Below, in pieces: positions 24,046-35,774 of a DNA stretch of 64,000 nucleotides; position 1 is the stretch's first letter; each line of letters opens with the position of its first letter. A model generated the notes under the pieces. The model saw only the letters and a list, made by a program, of their open reading frames with translations, was not told the origin of the DNA and searched no databases. The DNA is from Ophiura sarsii (lineage: Eukaryota; Echinodermata; Ophiuroidea; Amphilepidida; Ophiuridae), in the NCBI GenBank assembly GCA_035610835.1, contig CM069447.1, positions 59,217,048 through 59,281,047 on the forward strand, in the 5' to 3' direction. Made by a program: the position numbers and the translations under genes.

Positions 24046-25190
24046 CTCTAGTGAAACCATGGTTTAATTGAACCGTTTTATCAAATAACGGTCCTTACTA
24101 TTGAGTGACTTAATACAAAAGAAATCGGCAAATTTGTCAACTTGATTTGTACATTTTGTGACCCATTATAAGTTGTTGGGTTTTATTGTTATGTAAATAT
24201 ATAAATAAATAAATAAGTGTGTAAGTGAATGTAAATAAAATTGTAAAAACCAATGGATTAACAAATTCTTCCATTAAATACCTGATCGAATAAATACGAA
24301 TCTCTAATTATAAATAATAATTCGGGGATGTTTATCTGTGTAATATAATTAAACGGTAACTACTGAGTATCAGCTGTTTTGAGGTAATTATGGAAAATCA
24401 AAACAAATAGTTTCAGGCCTAAAGGATGTTTACCCGGGGAGCGACATTTTTCAATGTAAAAACACTTCATTGAACAGATGACAGACGACATACGACAGGC
24501 GACAGACGACAGAGTCGATCTTTCGAGCGAATAGTGGGGAATTTGACACGTTTTGATTAAGACCTCGCCACTATCTCAAACAAATGAATGAGTACCTAAA
24601 CAAATGATTGCTATAAATAAGTGATATCGTTTGAATCAAAACCACGTCACTTTTCCATTGATATATCATACAATATAAATATATTGAGACATATCCGAAA
24701 ATGTGGCGATCGATGTGGGTCTGCGTCAATAAACTATAAGGTACCAATACCACAAGGGAAGCCCCTCTATAGCCTCTCCTACTATATTCTATAGTGGGTG
24801 TGGTTTGGGATGTCAGCAGGCAATTAATTTGATTGGTTTTGGCTGATTTTTAGCCGATACGCCCATACATTATGAGACAATGGGTTTAAATTGGGCGGGG
24901 TTACATTCAATCGAATAATAACACCTTCAGTGCGTATGATCGTCGCGCTAGCGTGCTCTGCACAAAGTCGCCGGCGTATGCGTTGTGCGTATAACGCAGT
25001 TTTTTTGCCATGTACGTGTGTGCTAAACGCGAATATTTCGAAAAAGGAAGTTGGTAAACAGCACGCTGGATTCGCCGATTTTATAAAGGGGGAAATTTGT
25101 TGTTGTTTGATTAAAATAAATCTAACAAACAGCGTTATTTTATTATAAAATATCAAAATAATCAAGAAACTAAATAAGAATGAGAATAAA
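24046..25190. other. No gene recognised
   Basis: Intergenic sequence with no splice-flanked conserved exon. A short degenerate (GACAGACGACA)-like run is near 24478-24513. The overlapping open frames on both strands at 24824-25165 show no family motif. Confidence 0.4.
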
Positions 25191-25193
25191 ATA

Positions 25194-25735
25194 GAGTTAT
25201 TAGCTGTTTTATACGATGGTCTTATAATGTATAGACGTTATTCGTAATTGACACACTGAAGTCAAATCAGGGCCGTGCTATCCTACTGAGCATGCTCAGA
25301 GCAATCAGTGCTCCGAAAACGAGGCTAGTTATGTAGCCGAGACGAGAGTAATGTAGTTTTTCAATGTGGTGAACCTTGCACTAATCATAACAATTCTTCA
25401 TACTTCTGAGCTGTTCAATATTTGACCTTATTACATCCGTGAAATAAACTTGAACCTATTATATACTGTGTATTCCACAAGTTTGAAATGAAATTTTTGA
25501 TGGTAAAAACACTATCTAGGAAAATGTAGAAGTTCACAGCTCATTATATTGTAGTAACATTACGAGATTGTATGTTTATCGGCATGAACATGAAATCGAC
25601 AATTACGAATAACGTCTATAGGCTATACCATATTTGTGTCGTCGTGTCGGCGACCATACGCGACTCCAAATACAGCCTATACGTTATAAGACCATCGTAA
25701 ATTTATATAGCAAAACAGCTAAGAACTATATGTTA
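25194..25735. mobile_element. Foldback element
   Basis: The left arm, holding TTAGCTGTTTTATACGATGG, TCTTATAATGTATAGACG and TTATTCGTAATTG, is mirrored on the right by CAATTACGAATAACGTCTAT and ACGTTATAAGACCATCGTAA...AAAACAGCTAA. The right arm has an insertion of about 60 bases. Non-coding. Confidence 0.7.
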
Positions 25736-25861
25736 TTCTCTAAATAAAGAATGCAGGATTGACAGTGGACGGATAACGACACCTCATGATGAATTATGTG
25801 TTAGCACAATAGACTTACATCTTACAATTCCGAGTAACTTATTATTATTATCTAGTACGAG

Positions 25862-28021
25862 CCCTTACCATAAAAGCAGGCTAAATTAGCCTGCCTTTAA
25901 CCTGCTTTTAACCTGTGGTCTCAAATGCAGGTTAATAAACTGTCTGCAGGTTAATTCAAAGCCTGCTTAGACTTAGCCTGCCTTTACAAGAGGAGGTTTA
26001 GGAATAGCCTGCCTTTACAAAAGCAGGCTAAATTTGTTTTAATGATAGCCTGCTTTTAACAAATTCAAAAGGCAGGCTTATACATTTTAAATGATAGCCT
26101 GCTTTTATAATAGCAGGCTAGTGTTATAATTATATGATAGCCTGCTTTTATAAAAGCAGGCTAGTGTTTTAACACATTAATTCTTTTTAGACTGCGAACT
26201 AAAGAGCAGGTTAATTGTGATGTGATATCTCATGCAAATTACCCTTAGCCTGCTTTGTGTCACATGACTAATTTGGCGGCAATGCATAACCTGCAATTTT
26301 AAACTCTAACCTGCAGCAGCCATTTTGGAAGTTGCTGCCAACTGTCAAACTGCCTGTGTCAGGATGCTGCATATATTTCAGGATATTTGTGGATATTTAT
26401 CACTATTGATGTTATAAACCAAGTAAAGATGAAAGCTTCATGAGATTCAACAAAGTGTGATAAGGTAGACTGTTCAGATTTATAGTTATCAAATTATAAA
26501 CTGCATTTACAGTATATTTTGATTAAGCTTAAGCTTATTAAAACAGTTGATAGGCTTTATACAGGCAATTATTCCCGTACCTTTTAGTCAGTTTAGGCAA
26601 TTACTCTTTTCTTTAGCAATGATGGATTAAGAGCTTTTAATTTTGTGGAACGGAGGAAATAAAAATGAATGCTGGTTGATTATGGTTAATTGAATAATTC
26701 AATTTTGATTTGATTGGTTGTTTTTGGTTGTTGATTTTTTATTATTGATTGATACATTTTGTTATTTTTAAAAATGGCATGATTATATATTGTTTGTTTT
26801 AATTAATTGATTAATTGTTTATGGTTTTATTGATAATTGGTCAGTTGATTAATTGATAATTGGTCAGTTGATTAATTGATTTTTGTTGCCAGATTGATGT
26901 ATTGGTTGAACGGCTGTTTAATAGATCTATTTGATTGGTAAATTTGATTGACATCTATGATGAATTAATGGATTGATTGATAGGGATCAGATGCTTAAGA
27001 GATTGATTTATTGATTTAATTGGTTGTTTACTAATTAATTGTAATTCCTTTCATTTGTTGATTGATGCATTAATTGTTGATCGATTGGTTGGCTATTAAT
27101 TGATTTTTCATTGATTGATTGATCAATTGTTCAATTGGTTGATTGTTTTTTATTTATTTGTTTATTCAATGATTGGATGTGTATTGATTGGTTGTTTTGT
27201 TTATGATTGTTTTATTGATTCATTCATTTTTATTTTGAAACCATCTCTGATTTTGATTAAAGAAAAAATGTATTAAACATACAAAATTCTATTTAATTAT
27301 TTTTATTACATGTTTTAACTTTACTATGATGCTTAAATCTAAAACAAAAAATCTGTATTTTACAAAAAAATCAAGCCTATTTCTTACCGTAATTTGAAAC
27401 AACTCATTCATAAACATGGGAGTTTTTTTTTATTGGTAGCGGGCAGCCTGCTTTTGGGAGAGCAGGCTAAACTAAGCCTGTTTTTTGGGAGAGCAGGCAA
27501 AATAGTAAGCCTGCTTATTAGGACAGCAGGCTAATATAAGCCTGCTTTTAAATATGGTCTGCAGGTTAATTATAAAGTAGGTTAATATTTGCAGGCTAAA
27601 GAAGCTGGTTAACCTGCTTGAATAAGCCTGCTTCTGGAGAGCAGGTTAAAATTAGCCTGCCTAATTTACATATTTCGGCCCATATACAGGTTAGTGTAGG
27701 CTAAGGATGATTTGCATGTTAACAAGCAGGCTAATAAAGCAGGTTAAATTCTACAGGCTAAATAAGCAGGCTAATAAAGCAGTCTAATGAAGCAGGTTAA
27801 AATTTACAGGCTAACAAGCAGGTTAATTTAACCTGCTGTCATTAGCCTGCTTTTTTGTAAAGCAGGCTAATAATAAGCCTGCTTCTGAATTCAGCAGGCT
27901 ACAATAGCCTGCCTCATTTGCATATTTAGGCCCATATACAGGTTAGTGTAGGCTAAGGATTTAAGCTGCTTTTAAGCAGGCTAGAAGCAGGCTAAAAGCA
28001 GGTTAGCTTTTTGGGTAAGGG
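25862..28021. mobile_element. Word-array element, TTAGCCTGCTT/AAGCAGGCTAA type (2.16 kb)
   Basis: The outer ends are CCCTTACC-AAAAGC and its inverted partner ending GGTAAGGG. Dense arrays of AAGCAGGCTAA, GCAGGTTAA and their complements occupy about 25870-26320 and 27445-28010. Many are set head to head, as in TAGCCTGCTTTTATAAAAGC. The 1.1-kb core lacks the word and includes an AT-rich TTGATTGAT-like section (about 26690-27240). No coding capacity. A foldback-like non-autonomous transposon is the best reading; I see no clear target duplication. Confidence 0.7.
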
Positions 28022-28769
28022 AGGTAATAGAAATGTTGTAGATTTATCGGTGCTGTAGCCCAGTCTGCTTCGGAACGGGAGTGCGTTCGGTCTGAGGGCT
28101 TACTATTTACTGACGTGATGCCATCTATTTTTTCACGGCAACGCAATAAGTGACGGGAGTCCTGCATTTTTCCATCGCAGATGGTATAATTCTATTGTGT
28201 TACCCCCGGTCAAGGACACTTTCATGCAGCCATTTTATCACAGCTTTAGAGTGCTGTGTTAAAGCTCATCCTATCTTTAGCACTTGTGACCTCCCACCAA
28301 GCCACCTCTTTACAATAAACTACTGTAATGAAAATATCCATCCTAGATTTTCTTCTAATAATGTTCCTGATTGGTTCTCTGACTGGTATAATAGTAGTGC
28401 TGGTCACACTCTAATGCACTCTCCCAGTGCCTGTTGATGGTGTCTGGGCTCCACATGTAATAGCTATGCATGTACATGTATATAATACAGTCTCACACGT
28501 GTAATGTATAAAGTGAAACAGCAATATTGGAAAAGTAGGTCTACTCAACCCAAAGGGAGCAAAATAAATAAATGACTTGAGTAATAATTATCAGGGTGTT
28601 TACATTCCTGCTTATTCCTGGCTGTGCATAATAACATTGTGTGACACAAGTTAACCAGTACAATTAATGCATTTAGTTTCTAAGTAGTGAGTCTATGGGC
28701 CTCAGGGAACAGTTTATACTAGTATATGATTCGAATGAATGGATATAGGCCTACAATTATGTGAGAAAA
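28022..28769. other. No gene recognised
   Basis: An open frame of 95 codons lies at 28150-28437, but it has no domain, signal peptide or splice context I can support. The remainder is unremarkable. Confidence 0.4.
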
Positions 28770-28872
28770 AATGATAAACAACGGACCTAATCTCATTGAT
28801 TTTTATAATGAAAAAAATTAATGAACTTTTGGCAATGATGGGTGCTAATCATTTCGGGTTCGGGATAGCATT
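28770..28872. repeat. Fragment of the CAGGCTGTCC mariner-like family
   Basis: It resembles the right end of 53338-54419 (AACAACGGACCTAATC, AATTAATGAACTTTTGG, GGGTGCTAATCAT) and is followed by a 22-base poly-C run (28880-28901). Confidence 0.65.
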
Positions 28873-29209
28873 TAGTACACCCCCCCCCCCCCCCCCCCCC
28901 CACCCCACCCCCTATTTTGTTAACAACAAGGAATGGAATTACAATACTAATTGATACATTGGTCCATGGACATGATGGAACTATTCTCATGTAACCATTC
29001 ACAAATATCGGTGCCAGTTTATACCATGTTCAAGTTACTGACCATTTCACGTGGGAATTTGTGAATTAGCTCCGTTTTGAATATTGTTTACTTTAGATGA
29101 TCAGTATCAACATTAATAAATACCGTCTTGCCCGAATTTGTAGTGATTGGTACAATCGCAGTTATTATGTGATCAGAACGGAAAGGATTATTCCAATTTT
29201 AGTTTTAAA

Positions 29210-29638
29210 AAAATCACAAATCCCCAGCAATGTGAAAATGAAATCTATCTAAGCCACTACTAAGTACTAATTCACCTACATGTATACCACTTCATTGGCT
29301 ATTCAAAAGTCCCTAAACACATGTCAAAATGTGGGGTCACTCAAGTGTGATAAACTTCTTTTACTTTATAATTAAAAAAAATACTGATTTGCATTTTGTC
29401 AAAAAGGTGAAACCACCATGTCTTATGCTAGATAGAGTGTATCTTCAGTTTGATAAGTCCAATGTTACAATGTATTCATGATAAGCTAAAAATTCTAATG
29501 AAAGGTTAATATGTCATAAGTATAAAGGAAAAACAATGGTTCTAATTTTATTGATTGTCTATGTTTTCATACGAAAAAAAATGAATGAACTTTGAACATC
29601 GATGGGTAGTAGTCAATTTAGGACAGCCTGTAAAGTAG
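29210..29638. repeat. Second fragment of the CAGGCTGTCC mariner-like family
   Basis: It matches the 3' half of 53338-54419: TGTGAAAATGAAATCTA, GTCCCTAAACAC, TGGGGTCACTCAAGTGT, AAACTTCTTTTAC, AAAAAGGTGAAA and an end reading GGACAGCCTGTA. The left part is missing or rearranged. Confidence 0.75.
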
Positions 29639-29830
29639 CACACTGTGTTTATAGTATAGTTAATACAATACAACAAATACGATACATTTATCCAAATTCA
29701 ATCAAGTTTAAAGTGACCATATAATTTAAATTAATTCAATAATTAGCTTTTAATCTACCTCTTCTGTGCGATGATTGTATTTTTTAAATACTCTTCTTGT
29801 TTATCATAAATCATAAAGATCTTCTAAATT

Positions 29831-29981
29831 ACAGATCGATACGATTCCTAATTACTTCAAAATCATGGTTTGAAAATAGATTGTACCGAGCGGTACAATC
29901 TATTTTTTCAAATGTTACTCTAAATTCACTTTAAAACTATGATTTTGAGGTTATTAGGAATCGTACGCTCTGTAACCTGGA
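29831..29981. repeat. Inverted repeat / hairpin
   Basis: The left arm TTACAGATCGATACGATTCC...AAAATCATGGTTT is mirrored on the right by AAACTATGATTTTGAGG...GGAATCGTACGCTCTGTAA. A second, inner hairpin is GATTGTACCG-AG-CGGTACAATC. Confidence 0.75.
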
Positions 29982-30777
29982 CTATATTTGTGAGTTATGA
30001 TCAGTAAATTTGCAATCAAATTTGCTTCCAATTTTTTTCGAGGATTGAGGGCATCCCCTGGAAAAGATCACATAATATACCTTTAACAGGTTGACAAACG
30101 TAAAATATCGACCTGTGTCTTGAGATGTTGGGATCAAAGGTGAGGTTCCATCATCGGACTTGCTGCCGCAAGGAATTCTGGTACCTAGACTGCCCTCAAC
30201 TTGTTAGATGTTTAAAGTTTTACGAGCATATTTTGGAAAATTGATGGGTTCACGTCAATTTTGAACGCGCTAGTCTGAAACGGGCTCCAGTTCGGGAGCT
30301 AACTGGTTGGAACTATCAACGAACTCGTCAAATATCATCAATTACCTTATCGAAGAAAATTGGGTTATAGTTATATATTTAGCATACTGAAAAGCCACAT
30401 TTTTCTTTCTTTATGTTCATTCAAAAATTCGCTGGACGAAGCCTAAATAATATAAATTTTTCTTCCAGGAATGCTTTAGAACACAAAATCTTGTTTGTTT
30501 AAAGCAGAAATGATATCACTATCGATATTTTTTTAACAACCTAAATCTCCATATTCATGTCATATTTTACTACACAACATTATTTTTTTTCTGAAATAGG
30601 TGTCCGCCTTCTACAATTTATAGAGATAATGATGAATTCCTCCCTTTATTGAGAAAACACACCATGAATCGTAAAGCACAAAGCATTGCAGTCGTTTTCA
30701 ACTCAGATACTATGAAATCGTCAGGAGACGTTTGAAATGTTTGACAATCTAGCTACGCTACCACAGATCACTATAGC

Positions 30778-30950
30778 ATAGCAAATGACGAGGCATTAAA
30801 CTCTAGATGGCGGCATTTTAGTTTATGTTACGATTGCTTCATCATCATTTGTATTGCCCTCTCGTGTTAAGTAACATATCATCTTAAAATTTGAGCACTA
30901 CAGAGCGTCATTGTACTTAATATTCAATGCCTGAATGATATACGACCCAA
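30778..30950. repeat. Dispersed repeat, copy of 631-800
   Basis: Same ordered blocks as the copy at 631-800, including CTCTAGATGGCGGCATTTTA, GCCCTCTCGTGTTAAGTAAC and GAGCGTCATTGTACT. Confidence 0.7.
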
Positions 30951-31066
30951 CTCAATATGAATGAATACATTTAAAAAAAGAAATTCGCCGCCTTTGACGG
31001 CGCAACCAACAAAAATCCCACCTTACGACGGCCACAAAAATAATCCCCCGAGAACCCAACTTCATA

Positions 31067-31085
31067 CCCCCCCCCCCCCCCCCCC
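31067..31085. repeat. Poly-C run (19)
   Basis: An uninterrupted C run in otherwise ordinary AT-rich sequence. Confidence 0.9.
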
Positions 31086-31896
31086 ACCCTCTAAAAATCT
31101 AATGGTGCGTCCCTTACTCAACGTTGAGTAAACGTTTTACTCAACATGTTAGCGGTGTACAGCAAAAGTAACAGTTTCACAGATTCGCCACGGTTAAATA
31201 CTAATGTTGAGTAAGCAGTATCAAACGAAACAACTATAATTGTTAGCACCGGGGTTATTTTTTGTTTATATAATATGGGCCACGGTTGGGTTTTGTTGTC
31301 AACATTTGTCCATTTGTACACACAAAAAAAAAACAATTTTAAAATAAATTGCAAACTATTGTAAACAATATTTCAAACAAAATAAACATATATATTTAAA
31401 TTCGAAAACAAATAGTCGATCGGGCCGTAGAGCAGAGGCATTTTTCCGGCGCCAAATTTATGAATATTTGAATCTGGCTCAGTTTATTCCACAATAATAT
31501 TCAAATACTGCCTTAGTAGAAAGGCAAATTGCACTTCCTTTTACATGGACTTTTATTGTATTTCGCCTCAATAAAGCGGCGAAATGTTTCACTCTCATTT
31601 AAACTTTGTACATTTTAACATGTTTAGGAAACTGGAATCTTTGCAATCAATTACTAACAAATAGGGATATTATCTTTTTTATCTATATTATAATAAATAT
31701 AGCCCAATAGGTTACCTGTGTTCTTAATTATGAATATTGACTAAATGCATGATCTTAAAATAATAAATAATTACAAACACAGGTAACAAGGTTATTGTTT
31801 TGTGTCCATTTTGTCAATTTGTTGTACTGGTTTTCGGTCTTATGATCATTAACCATTAAGTCTAACCCCTTTTTTATTACTACATTTGAATGGCAG

Positions 31897-32097
31897 GTTA
31901 TTATCGGGCGGATGCTCGCTGTGGTCCGGTATTCTTGTCGCCAAATGGTGAAGAGAAACAGTGTTGGAAGAATTGTTGTTCTGGAGGATTTTGGTGTGGA
32001 ACTACGTAGTATGGAACATTGCGTTACTAAACTTTACAAAAACTACAGATGCTGCGAAGGATAGTCGTGTACCGCATGTGATGAACCGACAAAATGA
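31897..32097 (+). pseudogene. Decayed copy of the hevein-like terminal exon
   Basis: After an AG acceptor at 31895-31896 the sequence reads (G)YYRADARCGPVFLSPNG, close to DYYRADAQCGPSFTAPNGG of the exon at 21727. CCSGG-FWCG and, in another frame, YKNYRCCEG and SCTAC are also recognisable. It carries an in-frame TAG at 32007-32009, a frame shift in the following 25 bases and a second TAG in place of the Gln codon after RCC-G. An AATAAA at about 32112 may be its old polyadenylation signal. This is evidence for a further, dead copy of the main gene between the two copies. Confidence 0.8.
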
Positions 32098-32323
32098 GAA
32101 AATTTCGAGCCAATAAATGGTTTAACTATTCATTCATTCATTCATAAAAGGTTTATTAAAAACTGTTCTTGCAGCAAATACAAAGTAGCTGAATTACAAC
32201 AATTTTACATATAAAAATACAATATAATCTACTAAAATTGATTACATGAACCCAATCTTCACACTCACCGAATACCACTAAAAACAACCAACACTCAAAA
32301 ACATCCACACACACACACACACA

Positions 32324-32361
<38 letters not shown>

Positions 32362-33781
32362 TACCATTCAGACTCGGCTCATTCATTCATTCATGACTGG
32401 TTAATTAACATTGATATACTTGTCGGATGTTAATATGTTAAAGGGTGTTTTTAACACAGAGTCTATATTATTATTATGCATGACATTTGCAATTAAGAAC
32501 GGGAAGAAAACCCGGTCTACGGACCAGACTGTCATTTGTTAAAAAATTGTCAACAGCAACAAATTATTTTTGTTTATAAAATAAATTTATGGTCTATTTA
32601 GCTTTTTTAATTGTTTAGACATTTTGAAAATTGTTGACACAAAGCTCACACAAAAAAACAATACCTAACCCAATGACCGACCGTTCCTTCCTCTGAGGTC
32701 CTTTTGCCCGTAGAACAAGATTGTTGTTTTCGATTGAAATTACCCACAAACCTGCAGAAGGGTTTGAAAATATTATTCCTTATGCACTGGGTGGTGGTTG
32801 ATGGGTAATAGTACCATAATAGGTGTAGATTCCACTTTTTAATCATTAAGCACACAATTTTTTGTATATCTTAGAATTAGCGCACAGCAGCCTCGATGAT
32901 CTTCCCGAATCACATATCATTTCGGGCTGTGCACGAATACGAGAGCAATAATTAAGCTATCGAATTAATTATCTATCATACACTTCGATAAATATCTAAA
33001 CATTTTCCAAAATCATAACAATAATGTAATAAAACATTCCATACATTATTCTCCACTTAATTGAGCTCACAATTCATATTTTTAAAAACACTGCTAATGT
33101 AGGTAATTTAGGTGTTCCCAGCGAATCGGTATTTATGTGTATTCAATTTCGCATATCGAACTAACAACCTTTGGATTACACGTCCTTCGTCATATGCATT
33201 CCGAGTTGTAAGATGATATTACGGTACGTAAGCATAACATGTTTAGTGAAAAAAATCATTTAGAAATATATGTATTTAGATTTATGTGTTGCGCATGACA
33301 TAAATTGCCCGCTTAGGAGCGCTATTAATTCGGTCTAGTAAAGCTATTGTTATCAATAACTACGAGAGGATTACCTGGTTGTATATTTAAATTCGAGCAG
33401 CACTTCTTGCTAACTGCATGGGTGAGTTTCCATTATGTTGCAAATTACATCCATGCTCAAGCGTTTAAACTACTCAATGGGCATTGCAATGCAGCCGGTT
33501 GGTTGCACACGAGAATTATGTCATTTATAGCAACCAGCTTTGATGTAAGGCGAATATTTAAATTTGTTGCCGGTTTTTAGGGCAACAATTTATAGCGCTG
33601 CTAAGCGGGCCTTGTAGCGTAATGTGTTCAACTCTGTAGTAATTTATTATATGTCGTATGTACCTACCTATAGAAAATGGCAAAAGCTGATGTGTTCATC
33701 TTTACAATGATACCCATTTTGAAGCAATCCCTTGTTCCAGTGCTCAGCCAAATGCTTGAGAACATGGGGAGGTCGCAATCT
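32098..33781. other. No gene recognised; contains CATT and CA repeats
   Basis: Two short (CATT)n runs flank a (CA)n run and a 37-base poly-C run (32325-32361). The rest, including 33347-33580, shows no exon I can support. Confidence 0.45.
32325..32361. repeat. Poly-C run (37), longest in the window
   Basis: It is preceded by a (CA)n microsatellite. Poly-Gly frames on the opposite strand are artefacts of this run. Confidence 0.92.
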
Positions 33782-34505
33782 GAAGTTCTTCAATTTTGTC
33801 CTCTTTATGGAACCCTAAGGGTTCTTCAGGGTTTAAAAAAAAAACCTCTTGAAAGGTTCTCTAAATAACCAAAAAAGTTCTTCAGTTTTGTTATTATAGA
33901 ACCCTTAGGATTCTTCAAAAATATTTAGAAATAAATTGTTTCAAGCACCATTTTTATTTTGCTGTTTGCATACTTTTCTAATTTACTTCCTTAATATAAT
34001 GCATGCATCTTGTTTGCGAACAATCATTAAGTGCGTGACGTCTTGAATTCATCATGTTAATAAAATGGATATACAAATCCTTACGAAATCTACTTTGCAT
34101 GGTGTTAATTTTAAAGAAGCCGATGCACACCCCAGCAAATATCGACCGAGGGCCCACAGTGGGCCCTCGTGGGACCCTTAATATGTTGTCCACTTTTGCC
34201 CGTGGACAGTATATTAAGGTTCCTATGAGGGCCCACTGTGGGCCCACGATCGATGTTGGCTGGGACCCGTGTGTCAAATAGTTCTGAAGTGTAAGTCATT
34301 ATAAAGAACTCTCACCAATTTTCATGGAACCCTTTTTTCGTATTTTAGGGTTCTATAAGGAACCATTGATTCAGGAAGAACCTTTCATTCTGGGTTTGGA
34401 AACATTTGTATCCTTCTTAGAACCATTAAATGTTCCTTGAGTGCAGAAGGTCCTACATCGAACCAAGAGCTTACTCAAAGAACCCTTTCCGAACCTTTCC
34501 AATTG
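33782..34505. repeat. Word-array locus, AGAACCCTTAGGGTTCT type
   Basis: Variants of GAACC, AGGGTTCT, AAGAACC and GGTTCTT occur in both orientations at about 33795-33930 and 34295-34500, around a core that holds a GGGCCCAC hairpin. The palindromic form GGAACCCTAAGGGTTCTT is at the left. I cannot define terminal inverted repeats here, unlike the other word arrays. Confidence 0.55.
34126..34262. mobile_element. Short hairpin element with GGGCCCAC arms
   Basis: The ends are CCAGCAAATATCGA and, inverted, TCGATGTTGGCTGG. Inside are GAGGGCCCACAGTGGGCCC on the left and AGGGCCCACTGTGGGCCCAC on the right, plus TTAATAT...ATATTAA and GTCCAC...GTGGAC. The whole 137 bases fold as one hairpin. A small MITE nested in the GAACCC array. 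Confidence 0.8.
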
Positions 34506-34596
34506 TAAACGTGTTGCCAAAGTTATGAATATACTATACTTCATAGTTGAAAATGCGCAATGGTCAAGTATACGTATCTAGTATACGTTCACTCAC

Positions 34597-35383
34597 CCAT
34601 ATGTCCATAGGAGCAACAGAATGAAACCATTAAACCTCCAAATAACTTCCTCTGTGAACGGCATCTTACATCTGTCCGAGTAATAAGGCAAATTGTTGGG
34701 TCCACAAACCGTACACATTTCATACCGGATTTTCTGCTGAATACCCGGGTTTGCAATCATGTGAAGAAAACAACGTATTTGAAGATATTGCAGTTCCGGC
34801 ACCAAAAAGGCTATACACTAAAGTTTGCCAAATCACCTCTTTCAAAAAAGAATAGGCGGATGACTTTCCTTTGTGGTTACCTTTTCGCGATGTTTCCATC
34901 TCTTTGAGATACAAATCCACCAGGTCTCGGCATTCGCCACCCTCTGCAAGATTTGTCTTGTTGTCACTGACAACTTGGTGGAAAAATCAATACATTGTAT
35001 ATAATTGCAGCCACAGAAGTCTAGACAATACGTCTCTACGCAGCCCCATCCGTAAAAAGGAACAGTGTCACTATACACGGAAAGATCTCCGAGTATATGA
35101 TCACTCTCATTCATCATATATATCAGATTATTGAATTCCTCATCTCTGTAGTCGAACTGTTTTCAAAACGCTATGGCACAGATGATATTCAATGTAGCTT
35201 CCATCAACAGAGGGCGTAGTTCAAATGGCTTATCCGAATACGATGTTATCTCGTCTGATCGTTTGGCAGCCTCAAGAGCAATGACGTCATCAATGGACGC
35301 CTTTCGAACTCTTAAGTTACGGTATACCTTCATGAAAGTTCGACGTTGTTGCTTCCATCTTTCCCCGGATGCAAAGAGAACAC
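34597..35383 (-). pseudogene. CYP2-type cytochrome P450 exon, broken
   Basis: Read on the minus strand, an acceptor (CTTTCTTTCCATTAG) leads into GVLFASGERWKQQRR, the start of helix C of microsomal CYP2-like P450s. It continues with LLMEATLNIICAIAF, FDYRDEEFNNLI, FFHQVVSDNKTNL, RDLVDLYLKEME, a degraded I-helix (FGAGTAISSNTL for AGT-TTSNTL), HMIANPGIQQKI and KMPFTEEVIWRF, then a donor (G|GTGAGT). It covers roughly residues 110-370 of a usual 490-500. In-frame stops after CAIAF and before FFHQ, plus frame shifts near TVPF and after SSNT, make it non-functional as read. N-terminal exons and the heme-Cys exon are not seen nearby. Confidence 0.88.
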
Positions 35384-35774
35384 CTAATGGAAAGAAAGCG
35401 ATGGATTTCAAGATACACTTTAGTAGATTCATAAATATTAGCAGATTCAAAAAATCTGAGAAGAGTAGTCACTACCTTTTTGTACTCCCTATTGTCTTTT
35501 TGATATAATATAGCATGGCCAATTTTATTTGAAAATGCTTTTTTGGTTATTTTTCTTAGGTAACAGGGGTTTTTTTTCTATTCCATTTGACCTATCTCAA
35601 CATGAAATAACAACATTTTTAGTCAGAAAAAAATTGTGCAGCGATCTTTTGTGTAACCATACCTTATGTCTGTGGTGGGAATGATTTGAGTACAAAATCC
35701 TTCGTATCATTCATTTTCTGGCACGTTGCTGTGATGTTGGTGTTTAAATCAATGTAAATGAGTTCAAACTACTA

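Noticed and set aside
24824..25165. Overlapping 113- and 85-codon frames on opposite strands
   Set aside because: No signal peptide, domain or splice context; likely chance in a less AT-rich patch.
25862..28021. Regularly repeated word suggesting a CRISPR array
   Set aside because: Spacing is irregular, the word occurs in both orientations, there are no unique uniform spacers or cas genes, and the genome is eukaryotic.
28150..28437. 95-codon frame with several Cys, considered as an extracellular exon
   Set aside because: No acceptor or donor in the right phase and no recognisable Cys pattern.
32156..32386. Poly-Gly open frame on the minus strand
   Set aside because: Created by the 37-base C run; no conserved sequence on either side.
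33677..33868. 63-codon frame starting MAKADVF, considered as a signal-peptide exon
   Set aside because: No hydrophobic core typical of a signal peptide and no donor in phase 1; it runs into the GAACCC array.
34054..34299. Overlapping frames containing GPTVGP repeats on both strands
   Set aside because: The peptide repeats come from the palindromic GGGCCCAC hairpin element.
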